Below, in pieces: positions 26,461 to 35,153 of a stretch of 35,153 nt of DNA; within the stretch, counting starts at the first letter, position 1, and each line of letters starts with the position of its first letter. The position numbers and the translations under genes were made by a program. The stretch lies in contig NZ_CAJXQY010000037.1 in assembly GCF_913058315.1 (NCBI RefSeq), positions 1 to 35,153 of the forward strand, read 5' to 3'. The DNA comes from an uncultured Alteromonas sp. (lineage in GTDB: Bacteria > Pseudomonadota > Gammaproteobacteria > Enterobacterales > Alteromonadaceae). Under the pieces are notes generated by a model. The model did no database searches. It was not told the origin of the DNA and saw only the letters and a program-made list of their open reading frames with translations.

Positions 26461-27042
26461 ATGAACCGGGTCAGTGCACGTGAAAAGTTGCTTAAAGCAG
26501 CCGGCGAATTGTTTTACGACCACGGGATTACCGCCACTGGTGTGGACGCGGTGATCACCCGCGCCGGCGTTGCCAAGATGTCGCTGTATAATAACTTTAA
26601 GTCCAAATCCGACCTGATTGCCGCCTACATCGATGCCCGTCATCAGGAATGGCTCGACCTGTTTGCCCAGCGTTCTGCCAATCTCTCTAACGGCTGGGAA
26701 CGCGTACTTGCCGTATTCGATGCTTACCAGGATCACGCTGAGTTCGACTATCAAAATGGTTTTCGTGGTTGTGGCTTGTTAAATGCAGCGGCAGAAATGC
26801 CGGCAGGCAGTCCGGAGCGGGAAGCCGTAAACCGCCATAAACAGCAAGTCCGCGAAATCGTAATAAACCAGCTCAGTGAATTGCCTTTAACCGAAGAAAG
26901 CGAAAATGCCGCCGCTTCGTTAGCCGAACATATCTGTTTCTTACTCGAGGGCTCAATATCTCTGGCTGGCCTGTCACGTGACGTAAATGCCATCTCTCGC
27001 GCCAGAGCAATGGCAGACAAACTCATTGAGCGCGCACTATGA
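26461..27042 (+). CDS. TetR/AcrR family transcriptional regulator
   Basis: A 193-residue repressor-type protein. The N-terminal helix-turn-helix spans about residues 5-50, with GVDAVITRAGVAKMSLYNNFKSK matching the TetR pattern; the rest is the ligand-binding, dimerising helical domain. ATG 26461 was chosen because GGAG lies six bases upstream; an ATG at 26449 lies inside the palindrome. The end overlaps the EamA transporter start by four bases (ATGA), so the pair is coupled and the transporter is the likely regulated target together with the regulator itself. Confidence 0.9.
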   Translation: MNRVSAREKLLKAAGELFYDHGITATGVDAVITRAGVAKMSLYNNFKSKSDLIAAYIDARHQEWLDLFAQRSANLSNGWERVLAVFDAYQDHAEFDYQNGFRGCGLLNAAAEMPAGSPEREAVNRHKQQVREIVINQLSELPLTEESENAAASLAEHICFLLEGSISLAGLSRDVNAISRARAMADKLIERAL

Positions 27043-27986
27043 GTTCACAGCCAGGTTATTTTGCGGGCATCATTGCGGTGGTTATTGCTGCCGTACTATG
27101 GGGCACCACCGGCACTGCGGCAACCTTCGCCCCTCAGGTGAGCCCTTTGGGTATTGCGTCTGTAACCATGGGGGTCGGTGGCCTGTTACTGGCATTAGTG
27201 GCCGCCAGACCCATCGCCCGTCATAAAACTGCACTACTCTCCAACCGTTTGCTGGTATTGGCAGCCGCCGTGAATGTCGCCATTTATCCCCTGGCATTTT
27301 ACAGCTCGATGAAACTCTCGGGGGTGGCGGTTGGCAACGTAATCTCCATCGGCCTGGCGCCCATTGCCGCCGCGTTAATTGAGTGGACCTTCGACAAACA
27401 ATCACTAAACCGAAAATGGCTGATAAGTATTGCGTTTGGTATCACCGGAGTGGTGTGCCTGGCGACCGCAAAGCCTGCCAGCTCCTTTGAGAGCACAGCC
27501 ACCAGTTGGTATAACACGGTCGGGATCATCCTTGGCCTGGTGGCCGCTTTTACTTATGCAATGTATTCCTGGATAGCCCGGCGGTTAATCGACCGGGGGA
27601 TTGCGTCACGGGCAGCAATGGGCAGTATGTTTGGCCTGGGGGCTCTGTTATTGATGCCCGTATTATTGGTCACTGGCGCACCACTGCTGGCTTCAGTGAA
27701 TAATTTTTCGGTAGGGTTATATATGGCAGTGGTACCGATGTTTTTTGCCTATCTGCTATTTGGCAGAGGCCTGGCTGTTGTCCGTGCGAGCCTGGCCACC
27801 ACCATTACTCTGCTGGAACCGGTTGTTGCTGCGCTGTTGGCTGTCACCATTGTGGGCGAAAAACTCTCAGTGTCAGGCTGGATTGGAATAGGCCTCATTA
27901 GTGCCTGCCTGCTTATCGCTACCTTTAAACGTGCGCCTAAAAGTAAACCCAAGCCCTTGTATCCGGTTAGCGAAACCAGTCGTTAG
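27039..27986 (+). CDS. EamA/DMT family transporter
   Basis: A 315-residue inner-membrane protein with ten hydrophobic helices in two EamA repeats: the first begins with IIAVVIAAVLWGTTGT, the second with NTVGIILGLVAAFTYAMYSW near residue 160. The repeat-end motif appears as LLEPVVAALLAVTIVGEKLS near 250-270. The family (drug/metabolite transporters) moves amino acids and other small metabolites; direction and substrate are not readable. It is translationally coupled to the TetR gene. Confidence 0.9.
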   Translation: MSSQPGYFAGIIAVVIAAVLWGTTGTAATFAPQVSPLGIASVTMGVGGLLLALVAARPIARHKTALLSNRLLVLAAAVNVAIYPLAFYSSMKLSGVAVGNVISIGLAPIAAALIEWTFDKQSLNRKWLISIAFGITGVVCLATAKPASSFESTATSWYNTVGIILGLVAAFTYAMYSWIARRLIDRGIASRAAMGSMFGLGALLLMPVLLVTGAPLLASVNNFSVGLYMAVVPMFFAYLLFGRGLAVVRASLATTITLLEPVVAALLAVTIVGEKLSVSGWIGIGLISACLLIATFKRAPKSKPKPLYPVSETSR

Positions 27987-28039
27987 CCGTTACACTGGTG
28001 GCAAATTAAGCCCCCCAAAATAGCACAGGAGTAGTTGCT

Positions 28040-29539
28040 GTGATAATCCAAACGCAACACCTTGCAATGGCTGATGTCAGTGAGCATAGTACAGAATTGC
28101 TGGTCATTCTGGCGCCAGCCGGGCAATCCGGCTTTGCCTCACACCCTTACCCGGGTAACCTTGCCGCCCTAATAGAACATTATAAGACCATGGGTGACTG
28201 GCATTCAGAAAGTAAACACTTACTGTGTATAAATTCGCCAGAATATAAAGCCTCACGCATTTTGTTAGTGAACACTAACAGTGATATCGATACCGCTTGT
28301 GCCAACCGCATCAGTAACGTGATCACCAATACGCTAGCGCAACTGAACCAAACGAAAGCCGCGATTCTTCTCCCAGCCTGGTTACAAGGTGCTGACCGGC
28401 TGATACACGCACTCTTTCATGCTTCCTACCAGTTTACAGGGTACAAAACTGACTCATCGCAACGCCAAGAAATAGCGGTGGAGCTGCTGGTCAGCGATGA
28501 CAAACTGAACGACTCATTGCGCTATGCCCAGGCACTACACAACGGCAAATGCCATACCCGCGATCTGGCCAATATGCCGGGAAATCTGTGTACACCGACC
28601 TACTTCGCCGAGTGTGCCATGGCCCTTGCCGATCGGTATGCGACGGTGTCTGCAGATGTACTGGACGAAGCACAACTGAGTGCGCTGGGCATGGGCGCCT
28701 ATCTGGCGGTTGGCAGAGGATCCGCCGAGCCAAGTTGTATGCCGGTGATCCGTTACGTTGGCAGCGAACCTGAAGTGCCCGCCATCTGGGTTATTGGTAA
28801 AGGCATTACCTTTGATAGCGGCGGCATAACCCTAAAGAAGCCGCCGGGTATGCAAAACATGATCTACGACATGTGCGGGGGCGCATCGGTAATTGGTTTA
28901 ATGGCTGCCGTTGCCGAACTCGGGCTACCGATTAATGTTACCGGGGTTATTGCGACCGCCGAAAACATGCCCGATGGTGATGCCTTTCGGCCGGGTGATA
29001 TTCTCACCACGATGTCCGGACAAACCGTTGAAATCATCAGTACCGATGCCGAAGGCCGACTGGTTCTGTGTGATGCCATTACCTATGCCAATCAGCATCA
29101 ACCTGCTCTGATTATTGATGTGGCCACCCTTACCGGCGCTCAGATTGTGAGTCTCGGTAGTCATGCCAGTGGCTTAATGGGCAATTCGCCGCAATTGAAC
29201 CAGGCACTGCAACAAGCCGGCGATGAAAGCGGCGATCGGGCCTGGACTATGCCGGTGTGGTCAGATTACCAGGATGCACTGGACTCGCCTTTTGCCGACA
29301 TGCGAAATGCGGGCAGCAATTCCCCCGGAATGATTACCGCCGGGTGCTATTTAGCCCGCTTTGCCGGCAATACCCCCTGGGCGCATCTCGACATCGCCGG
29401 GACCAGCTTTCAGTATGGCACCGGCAACAGTGCTACCGGCAGGCCGCTGCCCCTGTTGTTACAATTTTTACGAAATTATAGCAACTTAAGTGCGCCACAG
29501 TGGTCTATAAATACGGATGCTTGTGGATTTTTACCCTAA
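28040..29539 (+). CDS. M17 leucyl aminopeptidase
   Basis: A 499-residue cytosolic aminopeptidase. The two-metal site of the M17 family is complete: Lys254 and Asp259 in GKGITFDSGG, Asp277 in YDM, and Asp336/Glu338 in the signature STDAEGRLVL, with the catalytic Arg340. The enzyme removes N-terminal residues from peptides. GTG 28040 is the start, with AGGAG nine bases upstream. It lies 98 bases upstream of pqqA on the same strand; a role in clearing PqqA-derived peptides is possible but unproven, as M17 enzymes are general housekeeping proteins. Confidence 0.9.
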   Translation: MIIQTQHLAMADVSEHSTELLVILAPAGQSGFASHPYPGNLAALIEHYKTMGDWHSESKHLLCINSPEYKASRILLVNTNSDIDTACANRISNVITNTLAQLNQTKAAILLPAWLQGADRLIHALFHASYQFTGYKTDSSQRQEIAVELLVSDDKLNDSLRYAQALHNGKCHTRDLANMPGNLCTPTYFAECAMALADRYATVSADVLDEAQLSALGMGAYLAVGRGSAEPSCMPVIRYVGSEPEVPAIWVIGKGITFDSGGITLKKPPGMQNMIYDMCGGASVIGLMAAVAELGLPINVTGVIATAENMPDGDAFRPGDILTTMSGQTVEIISTDAEGRLVLCDAITYANQHQPALIIDVATLTGAQIVSLGSHASGLMGNSPQLNQALQQAGDESGDRAWTMPVWSDYQDALDSPFADMRNAGSNSPGMITAGCYLARFAGNTPWAHLDIAGTSFQYGTGNSATGRPLPLLLQFLRNYSNLSAPQWSINTDACGFLP

Positions 29540-29564
29540 AGGGATAATAAAAAGTAGTTCCAAA

Positions 29565-29596
29565 GTAGGATTTTTTTTTCATGAGGCGAGTCCTAC
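29565..29596. promoter_or_regulatory. Inverted repeat in the pqqA promoter region
   Basis: GTAGGA (29565-29570) and TCCTAC (29591-29596) flank a spacer beginning with nine T. TACAAT (29594-29599), a fair -10 match, overlaps the right arm, 38 bases before pqqA. The repeat could be an operator; a T-rich loop makes a terminator less likely. Confidence 0.4.
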
Positions 29597-29637
29597 AATC
29601 ACAGAAGTGTTAAAACGAAGTTAATAAGGAGCCCGTT

Positions 29638-29709
29638 ATGTGGACTAAACCTCAATACACTGAAATGCGTTTAGGCTTTGAAGTTACTCTGTACATCAGC
29701 AACAGATAA
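29638..29709 (+). CDS. pqqA: PqqA, PQQ precursor peptide
   Basis: A 23-residue peptide, [23 protein letters not shown] when read through. The core EVTLY holds Glu15 and Tyr19, the two residues whose carbon skeletons become pyrroloquinoline quinone. AAGGAG precedes the ATG. It is the first gene of the pqq cluster. An intercistronic hairpin with a T-run separates it from pqqB, which fits the known need for far more PqqA than enzyme. Confidence 0.97.
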   Translation: MWTKPQYTEMRLGFEVTLYISNR

Positions 29710-29762
29710 TAGCTTCATGCCCGGGACGAGCTTTCCGGAAACGTCATCTCGACAAGACCTAT

Positions 29763-29803
29763 AAAAGGTTGCGCTTTCGCTTAATGGTGGTGCAGCCTTT
29801 TTT
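29763..29803 (+). terminator. Intercistronic terminator/attenuator between pqqA and pqqB
   Basis: AAAAGGTTGC (29763-29772) pairs with GCAGCCTTTT (29792-29801, one G-T pair) and six T run from 29798. Partial read-through would give a short abundant pqqA transcript and a rarer operon transcript. Confidence 0.75.
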
Positions 29804-29875
29804 ATTGGTAACGCTTTTTTAATCAACTATTACCGCAACCGTTTGTCGGTGAGGTAACCAATCAGGGCTCATTAT

Positions 29876-30799
29876 ATGAAGATTCTGATCCTGGGTGCGG
29901 GTGCCGGTGGTGGTTTTCCGCAGTGGAATTGCCACTGTGATAACTGCCGGGGCGTTCGCGATGGCTCAATTAAAGCCACTCCCCGCACGCAATCAAGTAT
30001 TGCCGTTAGCGCCAACGGCGCTGACTGGGTGTTAATTAACGCCTCGCCGGATTTACGCCAACAAATTAATCATACACCCGAGCTCTGGCCGGCAGATAAA
30101 GCCCAGCAACGCGGTACCAGCATTCGTTCAATTATTTTAACCGACAGCCAGATAGACCATACCACCGGCCTGCTAACACTGCGTGAAGGGCTACCGTTAC
30201 CAGTGTATTGTACCGATGTGGTACACGAAGATTTAACCACCGCCTTCCCATTGTTCACTATGCTCAAACACTGGCACGGCGGTCTGCAGCGCCATGGTAT
30301 TGATACCGATTATGAAGCCTCTTTTACCCCACAGGGTGCAGAAGGGCTGGTGTTTAACCCGGTAGTGCTGGAATCCAATGCGCCGCCTTACTCGAGTTAC
30401 CGGGATAAAGTGGTGCCGGGTAACAATATTGGTCTGCAAATCACTGATACAGCCAGTGGCAAGAGTTTGTTTTATGCGCCGGGCTGTGTACAAGCCAGTC
30501 CGCTGGTAGAGTCTATGCTCGATCAGGCGTCCTGCGTGCTGTTCGATGGCACCTTGTGGCTCGACGATGAAATGATTCAGAAAGGCTTTAGCAATCGGTT
30601 GGGCAGTCAGATGGGCCACATGCCGGTAAATGGGCCTGACGGTACAGTCAGCCTGCTTAATCGTTTTAACATCGATCGCAAAGTGCTGATTCATATCAAT
30701 AATACCAATCCGGTACTGAACGAAGATTCCGAGGCGCATCAGTATTTAACGGACAACGATATCGAACTGGCATACGACGGTATGCAAATCACCCTATAA
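29876..30799 (+). CDS. pqqB: PqqB, PQQ biosynthesis hydroxylase
   Basis: A 307-residue metallo-beta-lactamase-fold protein. The start LGAGAGGGFPQWNCHC and the zinc cluster Cys19, Cys21 and Cys24 are specific to PqqB. The metal motif of the fold appears as DSQIDHTTGL rather than HxHxDH, as in other PqqB proteins. PqqB is thought to hydroxylate the Glu-Tyr intermediate using iron. Its length fits the family. It starts 166 bases after pqqA, past the attenuator, and is followed by pqqC after 12 bases. Confidence 0.96.
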   Translation: MKILILGAGAGGGFPQWNCHCDNCRGVRDGSIKATPRTQSSIAVSANGADWVLINASPDLRQQINHTPELWPADKAQQRGTSIRSIILTDSQIDHTTGLLTLREGLPLPVYCTDVVHEDLTTAFPLFTMLKHWHGGLQRHGIDTDYEASFTPQGAEGLVFNPVVLESNAPPYSSYRDKVVPGNNIGLQITDTASGKSLFYAPGCVQASPLVESMLDQASCVLFDGTLWLDDEMIQKGFSNRLGSQMGHMPVNGPDGTVSLLNRFNIDRKVLIHINNTNPVLNEDSEAHQYLTDNDIELAYDGMQITL

Positions 30800-30811
30800 A
30801 AGAGGTATCCC

Positions 30812-31570
30812 ATGAGCGAACAGCGCCCCTGGAGCAGAGAAGAATTCGAACAAAAGCTACGCGACAAAGGCCAGTATTATCATATACATCACCCCTTTCA
30901 TCAGGCCATGAATCAGGGTAAATGTACAAAGGAGCAAATTCAGGGCTGGGTAGCCAATCGTTTCTTTTATCAGCAGTGTATTCCGGTTAAAGATGCCGCT
31001 ATCCTGGCTAACTGCCCCGACATGCAGACCCGCCGTAAATGGATCCAACGCATTCTGGATCACGATGGCGAAGAAGGCGATCCGCGCTTAGGTGGCATCG
31101 AAGCCTGGCTACGCTTAGGCGAAGCGGTGGGCCTCGACCGCCAGGATATCCTTGACGAGAAGCTCCTGTTGCCTGGAGTTAAGTTTGCAGTAGGGGCTTA
31201 TGTTAATTTTGCCCGCCGTGCGACCTGGGAAGAAGCCGCCTGCTCTTCACTGACGGAAATGTTTGCCCCGGAAATCCATCAGAGCCGGCTCGACACCTGG
31301 CCAGCGCACTATCCGTGGATAGATGCAGACGGCTTCAAATACTTTCAAATGCGTTTAAGCCAGGCCCGGCGTGATGTTGAGCACGGATTACAAATTACCC
31401 TGGATCACTTTACGACCCGAAAACTGCAGGAAAAAGCCCTGAATATTCTGCAATTTAAACTCGACGTCTTGTGGTCACTGGCCGATGCCATTAGTCTGGC
31501 CTATGAATTCGATCGCCGTCCGTTTCACGGTGTGGCCGACCAGCGTATTTGCCATAAGGGGTTAATGTAA
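30812..31570 (+). CDS. pqqC: PqqC, pyrroloquinoline-quinone synthase
   Basis: A 252-residue all-helical, cofactor-free oxidase that carries out the final ring closure and eight-electron oxidation giving PQQ. Typical family segments are [11 protein letters not shown] near residue 27, [10 protein letters not shown] and the [21 protein letters not shown] stretch. Length matches other PqqC proteins. AGAGG precedes ATG 30812. It abuts pqqD directly: stop and GTG start are contiguous. Confidence 0.97.
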   Translation: MSEQRPWSREEFEQKLRDKGQYYHIHHPFHQAMNQGKCTKEQIQGWVANRFFYQQCIPVKDAAILANCPDMQTRRKWIQRILDHDGEEGDPRLGGIEAWLRLGEAVGLDRQDILDEKLLLPGVKFAVGAYVNFARRATWEEAACSSLTEMFAPEIHQSRLDTWPAHYPWIDADGFKYFQMRLSQARRDVEHGLQITLDHFTTRKLQEKALNILQFKLDVLWSLADAISLAYEFDRRPFHGVADQRICHKGLM

Positions 31571-31846
31571 GTGAGTGAACTAGCCACCAAGGTACCCAAG
31601 CTAAACCGCCTGTTTAAGTTTCAGTTTGAAAAGGCGCAGGATTGCTATGTACTGCTGTTTCCGGAAGGCATGATAAAACTCAATGACAGCGCATCTGCTA
31701 TCCTGTTGCAGGTAGATGGGAATAAAACAGTTGCCGGTATTATTGCGGCGCTGGAGGCAGACTTCCCCGATGCTGAAGGCATTGAAGAGGATGTCTTTGC
31801 TTTTTTTGAACACGCCGAACAAAAGCGTTGGATAAACTATGTCTGA
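31571..31846 (+). CDS. pqqD: PqqD, PqqA peptide chaperone
   Basis: A 91-residue RiPP-recognition element that binds PqqA and presents it to PqqE. The PqqD fold is seen from the [19 protein letters not shown] segment (about 28-46) and the following [14 protein letters not shown] helix. The start is GTG 31571, immediately after the pqqC stop, and the end overlaps pqqE by eight bases, so the three genes are coupled. Confidence 0.95.
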   Translation: MSELATKVPKLNRLFKFQFEKAQDCYVLLFPEGMIKLNDSASAILLQVDGNKTVAGIIAALEADFPDAEGIEEDVFAFFEHAEQKRWINYV

Positions 31847-32969
31847 TAATGGCCAAGCTAATACACCCCGGCCCGGTCCGCCGTTATGGTTACTGGCCGA
31901 GCTGACCTATGAGTGTCCGTTGCACTGCCCGTATTGTTCCAATCCGGTGAACCTTGGTTCAAGGGAACAGGAATGTGATACCGACACCTGGTTGAAGGTG
32001 CTCAGCGACGCCCGTGAAATGGGTGCTGTACAGCTCGGTTTTTCAGGCGGTGAACCCCTGTTACGTAAAGACCTGGAGCAGTTGGTGGCGCATGCCAGCG
32101 GATTAGGGTATTACACCAATCTGATTACCTCCGGTATAGGCCTAACCGAAAAGCGTATTGCCGCATTACGCGAAGCTGGTCTTGATCACATCCAGTTAAG
32201 CTTTCAGGCCGCCAATGCCGACGCCAACGATTTAATTGGCAACAAGCGCCATTCCTTTGAGCAAAAACTTAAAGTGGCAAAACTGGTGAAGCAATACGAG
32301 TACCCCATGGTGCTTAACTTTTGCCTGACCGCACAGAATATCCATCAGATTGAAGAAGTGATGGCACTGTGTTGTGAACTGGAAGGTGACTATGTGGAAC
32401 TGGCAACGGTGCAATATTACGGCTGGGCTTACCTGAACCGTGATCATCTGTTGCCCAGCCACGCGCAGCTTATTGAAGCCGAAGCGAAGGTCAATGCGTT
32501 TCGTGACCAACAACAAGGCAAAGGCCCCCACTTTATTTTTGTCACGCCGGACTACTATGAAGACCGTCCCAAGGCCTGCATGAACGGCTGGGGGACTACC
32601 TTCTTAACCGTAGCGCCCGATGGCAGCGCTCTGCCATGTCATAGCGCAAAAATTCTGCCACTCACTTTTCCAAACGTAAAAGAAAAGTCAGTGCGGGATA
32701 TTTGGTTTGATGATTTTTCATTTAACCATTTCAGAGGCACCGACTGGATGCAGGGACCGTGTAAAACCTGCGACGAAAAAGACCTCGACTTTGGCGGCTG
32801 CCGCTGTCAGGCCTATATGTTAACCGGCGATATGTACAAGACCGATCCGGTCTGTTCCAAGTCACCACAGCACCATTTAATGGCCGAAGCCGCAGCAAAA
32901 TCTCAAACGCCTGAGCGGGAATTAGTGTATCGTGACCCCAAAGTAAAGATCCCAGTAACGGAAATCTGA
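31839..32969 (+). CDS. pqqE: PqqE, radical SAM PqqA peptide cyclase
   Basis: A 376-residue radical-SAM enzyme with a SPASM domain that joins Glu and Tyr of PqqA by a C-C bond. The SAM-binding cluster is Cys26, Cys30 and Cys33 (CPLHCPYC), and FSGGEPLL follows. The C-terminal SPASM cysteines include LPCHSAK, GPCKTC and GGCRCQAY, for the auxiliary clusters. Length fits the family. Confidence 0.97.
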   Translation: MSDNGQANTPRPGPPLWLLAELTYECPLHCPYCSNPVNLGSREQECDTDTWLKVLSDAREMGAVQLGFSGGEPLLRKDLEQLVAHASGLGYYTNLITSGIGLTEKRIAALREAGLDHIQLSFQAANADANDLIGNKRHSFEQKLKVAKLVKQYEYPMVLNFCLTAQNIHQIEEVMALCCELEGDYVELATVQYYGWAYLNRDHLLPSHAQLIEAEAKVNAFRDQQQGKGPHFIFVTPDYYEDRPKACMNGWGTTFLTVAPDGSALPCHSAKILPLTFPNVKEKSVRDIWFDDFSFNHFRGTDWMQGPCKTCDEKDLDFGGCRCQAYMLTGDMYKTDPVCSKSPQHHLMAEAAAKSQTPERELVYRDPKVKIPVTEI

Positions 32970-32976
32970 GTCAGCC

Positions 32977-34425
32977 ATGGGTAATCAGACGCGCCTGAGT
33001 AACGGCCTCAACGTTGTCAGTTTCAAGCAACCTGCGCAGGAATACGGCGCCGCTTTTGTAGTGCCCACCCCTGCTGTAGACAGTTCCGGCATAGCTCACC
33101 TGGTTGAGCATCTGGTGTTCCGCTATTCTGATCGCTACCAGCAGCGTCATGCCCTGTTTGCCGCCAACAGCGTGTTACCAGTAAAAATTAATGCCTCAAG
33201 CCACAACGGTTACAGTTATTTTTATGCGGTATCACCGAGTAAGTCGGTATTGCTCAAAATTGTCGGCTACCTCTATGCCGGCTTACAACAAATCGACTAT
33301 TGTGCCGACGACATAAAGCGCGAGCGTGACGGGGTAATTGCCCGTGAGTTAGCCATGTATGAAGCTACCTCCGACTACCAGACGCAAATGAGTATCTGGC
33401 GGGGCGACCGTGCACCGGATTGCTACCACCACTGGGGTGGCTATTGTGATACGTTGGCTGAAATCAGCGCAGAAGATGTGGCCGCCTATAAATCGCAGTA
33501 TTACCAACCTGAGCTCATCACATTGCTGCTGGCCGGCGTGGAAGCCGACGAACTGCCGCTACTGTGCACCGCGAAGAGTAATAGCACCGACAAAGCCTAC
33601 GTTGCCAAAGAGCATCGCTTTTTCAGTGATACTCTGCAGGATGATTATATTTTTAGCTGGTGGCTGCCTGAGTGTTATATCGATGGTTTACTGTCGGCCC
33701 AGACCCGTTTAAGCGACGCCATGAAACCCTTCAATATGCGCGTTTTCGTGGAAGACTCCGCCAATCACGTGAAGAAGTTTGCCTTGCGCCTGATCGGCCG
33801 GCCAGGCCAGTTAATGGCAGCACAACAGGTGCTAATCGACGAAATACGGCATCTGCACATTGTGCCCAAACAGCATATCTTTTTTGAGTCGAAGTATCCT
33901 GAAACCATTAATGCCCTGCTCGCCTGGTATCATGGCCAGCAGCCGTTAAACCGCAAGGTCGTGGCGCTCTCTCAGGCACTGACATTAACCCCGGTAATAA
34001 CCGGTGCCCGGCCGCTGAAAAAGCCGGTGATCCGCATAATGGAACGCAAAACCGATGTGGAAGTGTCCTGCCCGTTGGTGACTGACACCCTGGAAAACCA
34101 CGCGCCGCAGGTCCCTGCAGAACTGCCCAACAGGCTAACCGCACTGGCCGCAAAACTGAACGACAACGTTCACTTCGCCTGTGATTTGCAGGATTGGATC
34201 CTGCATTATTCACTAACCGGCCTGACGGTAGATCAACAAAACACTTTTATTAAAGAAGTCATGTGTGATGAGCGATTATGGCTGCCACGTACCGGCGGTC
34301 ATTGCTACGCCATGGGCGTGCAGCGGGTCGATAATGGCATACGCCTGTACGGCGTGATGGACGACGAACCTCAGCAACGGCGCGAAGCGATGGAGCAACT
34401 ATTTGCTCGCTACCGGCATCTGTAA
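32977..34425 (+). CDS. M16 family zinc peptidase, PqqF-like (half-size)
   Basis: A 482-residue M16 metallopeptidase. The inverted zinc motif HLVEH is at residues 41-45 and the third ligand is Glu124 in ARELAMYE, so the active site is complete. It begins 7 bases after pqqE, so it probably trims PqqA-derived peptide as PqqF or the PqqF/PqqG pair does elsewhere. Klebsiella-type PqqF is about 760 residues; this is near the size of one M16B half, so it may work as a dimer or with a second subunit encoded elsewhere. No PqqG-like partner follows. Confidence 0.85.
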   Translation: MGNQTRLSNGLNVVSFKQPAQEYGAAFVVPTPAVDSSGIAHLVEHLVFRYSDRYQQRHALFAANSVLPVKINASSHNGYSYFYAVSPSKSVLLKIVGYLYAGLQQIDYCADDIKRERDGVIARELAMYEATSDYQTQMSIWRGDRAPDCYHHWGGYCDTLAEISAEDVAAYKSQYYQPELITLLLAGVEADELPLLCTAKSNSTDKAYVAKEHRFFSDTLQDDYIFSWWLPECYIDGLLSAQTRLSDAMKPFNMRVFVEDSANHVKKFALRLIGRPGQLMAAQQVLIDEIRHLHIVPKQHIFFESKYPETINALLAWYHGQQPLNRKVVALSQALTLTPVITGARPLKKPVIRIMERKTDVEVSCPLVTDTLENHAPQVPAELPNRLTALAAKLNDNVHFACDLQDWILHYSLTGLTVDQQNTFIKEVMCDERLWLPRTGGHCYAMGVQRVDNGIRLYGVMDDEPQQRREAMEQLFARYRHL

Positions 34426-34484
34426 ATCGCTTTCCGCCATTCTATTTTATGAATTGACCCGTTCGATTAGATAATTTTAATTGC

Positions 34485-34499
34485 AAATGATTATCATTT
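34485..34499. promoter_or_regulatory. Fur-like box
   Basis: AAATGATTATCATTT is a perfect 7-1-7 palindrome similar to the core of the Fur consensus (GATAATGATAATCATTATC). It lies 172 bases ahead of the siderophore-interacting protein start, in an AT-rich stretch, and fits iron regulation. Confidence 0.7.
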
Positions 34500-34523
34500 A
34501 TAATTATCGACAGATAACCTGAC

Positions 34524-34606
34524 CGCTGCGTCCGATGAGTGCCGGGCAGCGTCGCAAAAAGGTATGATTAAATTCTCTGAACACACCCGCTTTTGCGGTT
34601 TGTGTT
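34524..34606 (+). other. Two stem-loops in the leader of the siderophore-interacting protein gene
   Basis: The first stem-loop pairs CGCTGC and CCG (34524-34529, 34532-34534) with CGG and GCAGCG (34543-34551), with a two-base bulge. The second pairs AACACA and CCGC (34580-34585, 34587-34590) with GCGG and TGTGTT (34595-34598, 34601-34606) around a TTTT loop. Neither has a T-run, so they are not obvious terminators. Confidence 0.45.
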
Positions 34607-34670
34607 GTGCCCCCCTCTCCTTTTTACACGGACGATTAGGAAAGGTTTCCGACCATCATAAGGAGTGTCT

Positions 34671-35153
34671 ATGAAAAAACGGCAATACTACCAATTACAG
34701 GTGCTAAGTACAGAGCGCCTGACGCCCAATTTACAACGGCTGGTGCTTACTGGTGACGACTTAAGTGCGTTTCCGGATGCACCGCCAGGCAGCTACATCA
34801 AATTGTTATTCAACCAGTTTGGTGAACCACAGCCCACCATACCGGAAGAAGGCCAGAAAATACTGATGCGTACATACACTGTGCGCAGCCTGAACAGCGC
34901 TTCCAATACGCTGACCGTTGACTTTATGCTTCACGGTGAAGGCGTTGAAGCCGGACCCGCTTCTCACTGGGCGCAATCGGCAAAGCCCGGTGACACCATT
35001 GTAGTAGCAGGGCCCGGCACGTCCAAAGGGCTCGCCGTTGAATACGACTGGGCGATTCTGCTTGGCGACATGACAGCCATGCCAGCTATCAGTGCACAAT
35101 TAGAAGCACTGCCTGAACAAACTCGTGGCTACGCTATTATCAGTATCGTTAGC
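34671..35153 (+). CDS. Siderophore-interacting protein (ViuB family), 5' part
   Basis: The first 161 residues of a flavin-dependent reductase that releases iron from imported ferric siderophores in the cytoplasm; the C-terminal part lies beyond the window. The FAD-binding motif is RTYTVRS near residue 66, with GEGVEAGPASHWAQ and AGPGTSKG typical of the SIP family following. AAGGAG precedes ATG 34671. A Fur-like box upstream fits induction by iron shortage. Confidence 0.9.
   Translation, partial: MKKRQYYQLQVLSTERLTPNLQRLVLTGDDLSAFPDAPPGSYIKLLFNQFGEPQPTIPEEGQKILMRTYTVRSLNSASNTLTVDFMLHGEGVEAGPASHWAQSAKPGDTIVVAGPGTSKGLAVEYDWAILLGDMTAMPAISAQLEALPEQTRGYAIISIVS

Noticed and set aside
30233-30739. 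168-residue open frame antisense to pqqB
   Set aside because: pqqB is unmistakable on the other strand and the antisense frame shows no domain.
1-35153. CRISPR array, tRNA, rRNA, integrase or transposase genes
   Set aside because: No spaced direct repeats, no recognisable tRNA or rRNA sequence and no recombinase-like protein were seen.

Overview
The window looks like chromosomal DNA of a marine gammaproteobacterium, most likely of the Alteromonadaceae. This is inferred from gene content: a MASE1-GGDEF protein, a stand-alone BLUF protein, a pqqABCDE cluster with an M16 peptidase, the mesX-mesD methionine synthase pair and a Zur-type site ahead of a COG0523 GTPase. No rRNA, tRNA, CRISPR array, insertion sequence or prophage gene was seen. 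Gene density is high and no gap exceeds about 260 bases.

Layout. 1-9.7 kb: the 3' end of an NtrC-type regulator; a TauE/SafE permease; a lipoprotein S9 oligopeptidase; a MASE1-GGDEF cyclase; a PlsC-like acyltransferase; an MBL-fold hydrolase; a soluble histidine kinase divergent from a BLUF photoreceptor; and a DUF1801 protein. 9.7-15.4 kb: an AT-richer accessory block of three genes. One is a 926-aa protein joining a ClpB-like AAA+ module, an FtsH-like AAA+ module and an M41 zinc protease, with no membrane segment. It is divergent from a coupled pair encoding a YbjN-like protein and a two-helix membrane protein with a long charged coiled coil. The block ends in a strong terminator and is the best candidate here for an undescribed system. 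15.4-18.6 kb: mesX-mesD (folate-independent methionine synthesis) and an HSL-type esterase. 18.6-19.8 kb: a COG0523 zinc-chaperone GTPase behind a Zur-like palindrome. 19.8-24.8 kb: an RND exporter, LolA-like protein, outer-membrane protein and DUF2892 operon. 25-28 kb: an MFS transporter, then a TetR-EamA pair whose promoter region carries a 44-bp near-perfect palindrome. 28-34.4 kb: an M17 aminopeptidase followed by pqqA, pqqB, pqqC, pqqD, pqqE and a half-size M16 peptidase. 34.4-35.15 kb: a Fur-like site, a leader with two stem-loops and the start of a siderophore-interacting protein that runs off the window.

How genes work together. The pqq genes should make the redox cofactor PQQ from the PqqA peptide: PqqE cross-links Glu15 and Tyr19, PqqD carries the peptide, the M16 peptidase probably trims it, PqqB hydroxylates and PqqC closes the ring. 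MesX and MesD form one methionine synthase system. The RND operon looks like an envelope export or lipid-transfer machine. In the AAA block, the membrane protein could anchor an otherwise soluble FtsH-like protease and the YbjN-like protein could be an adaptor; this is inference.
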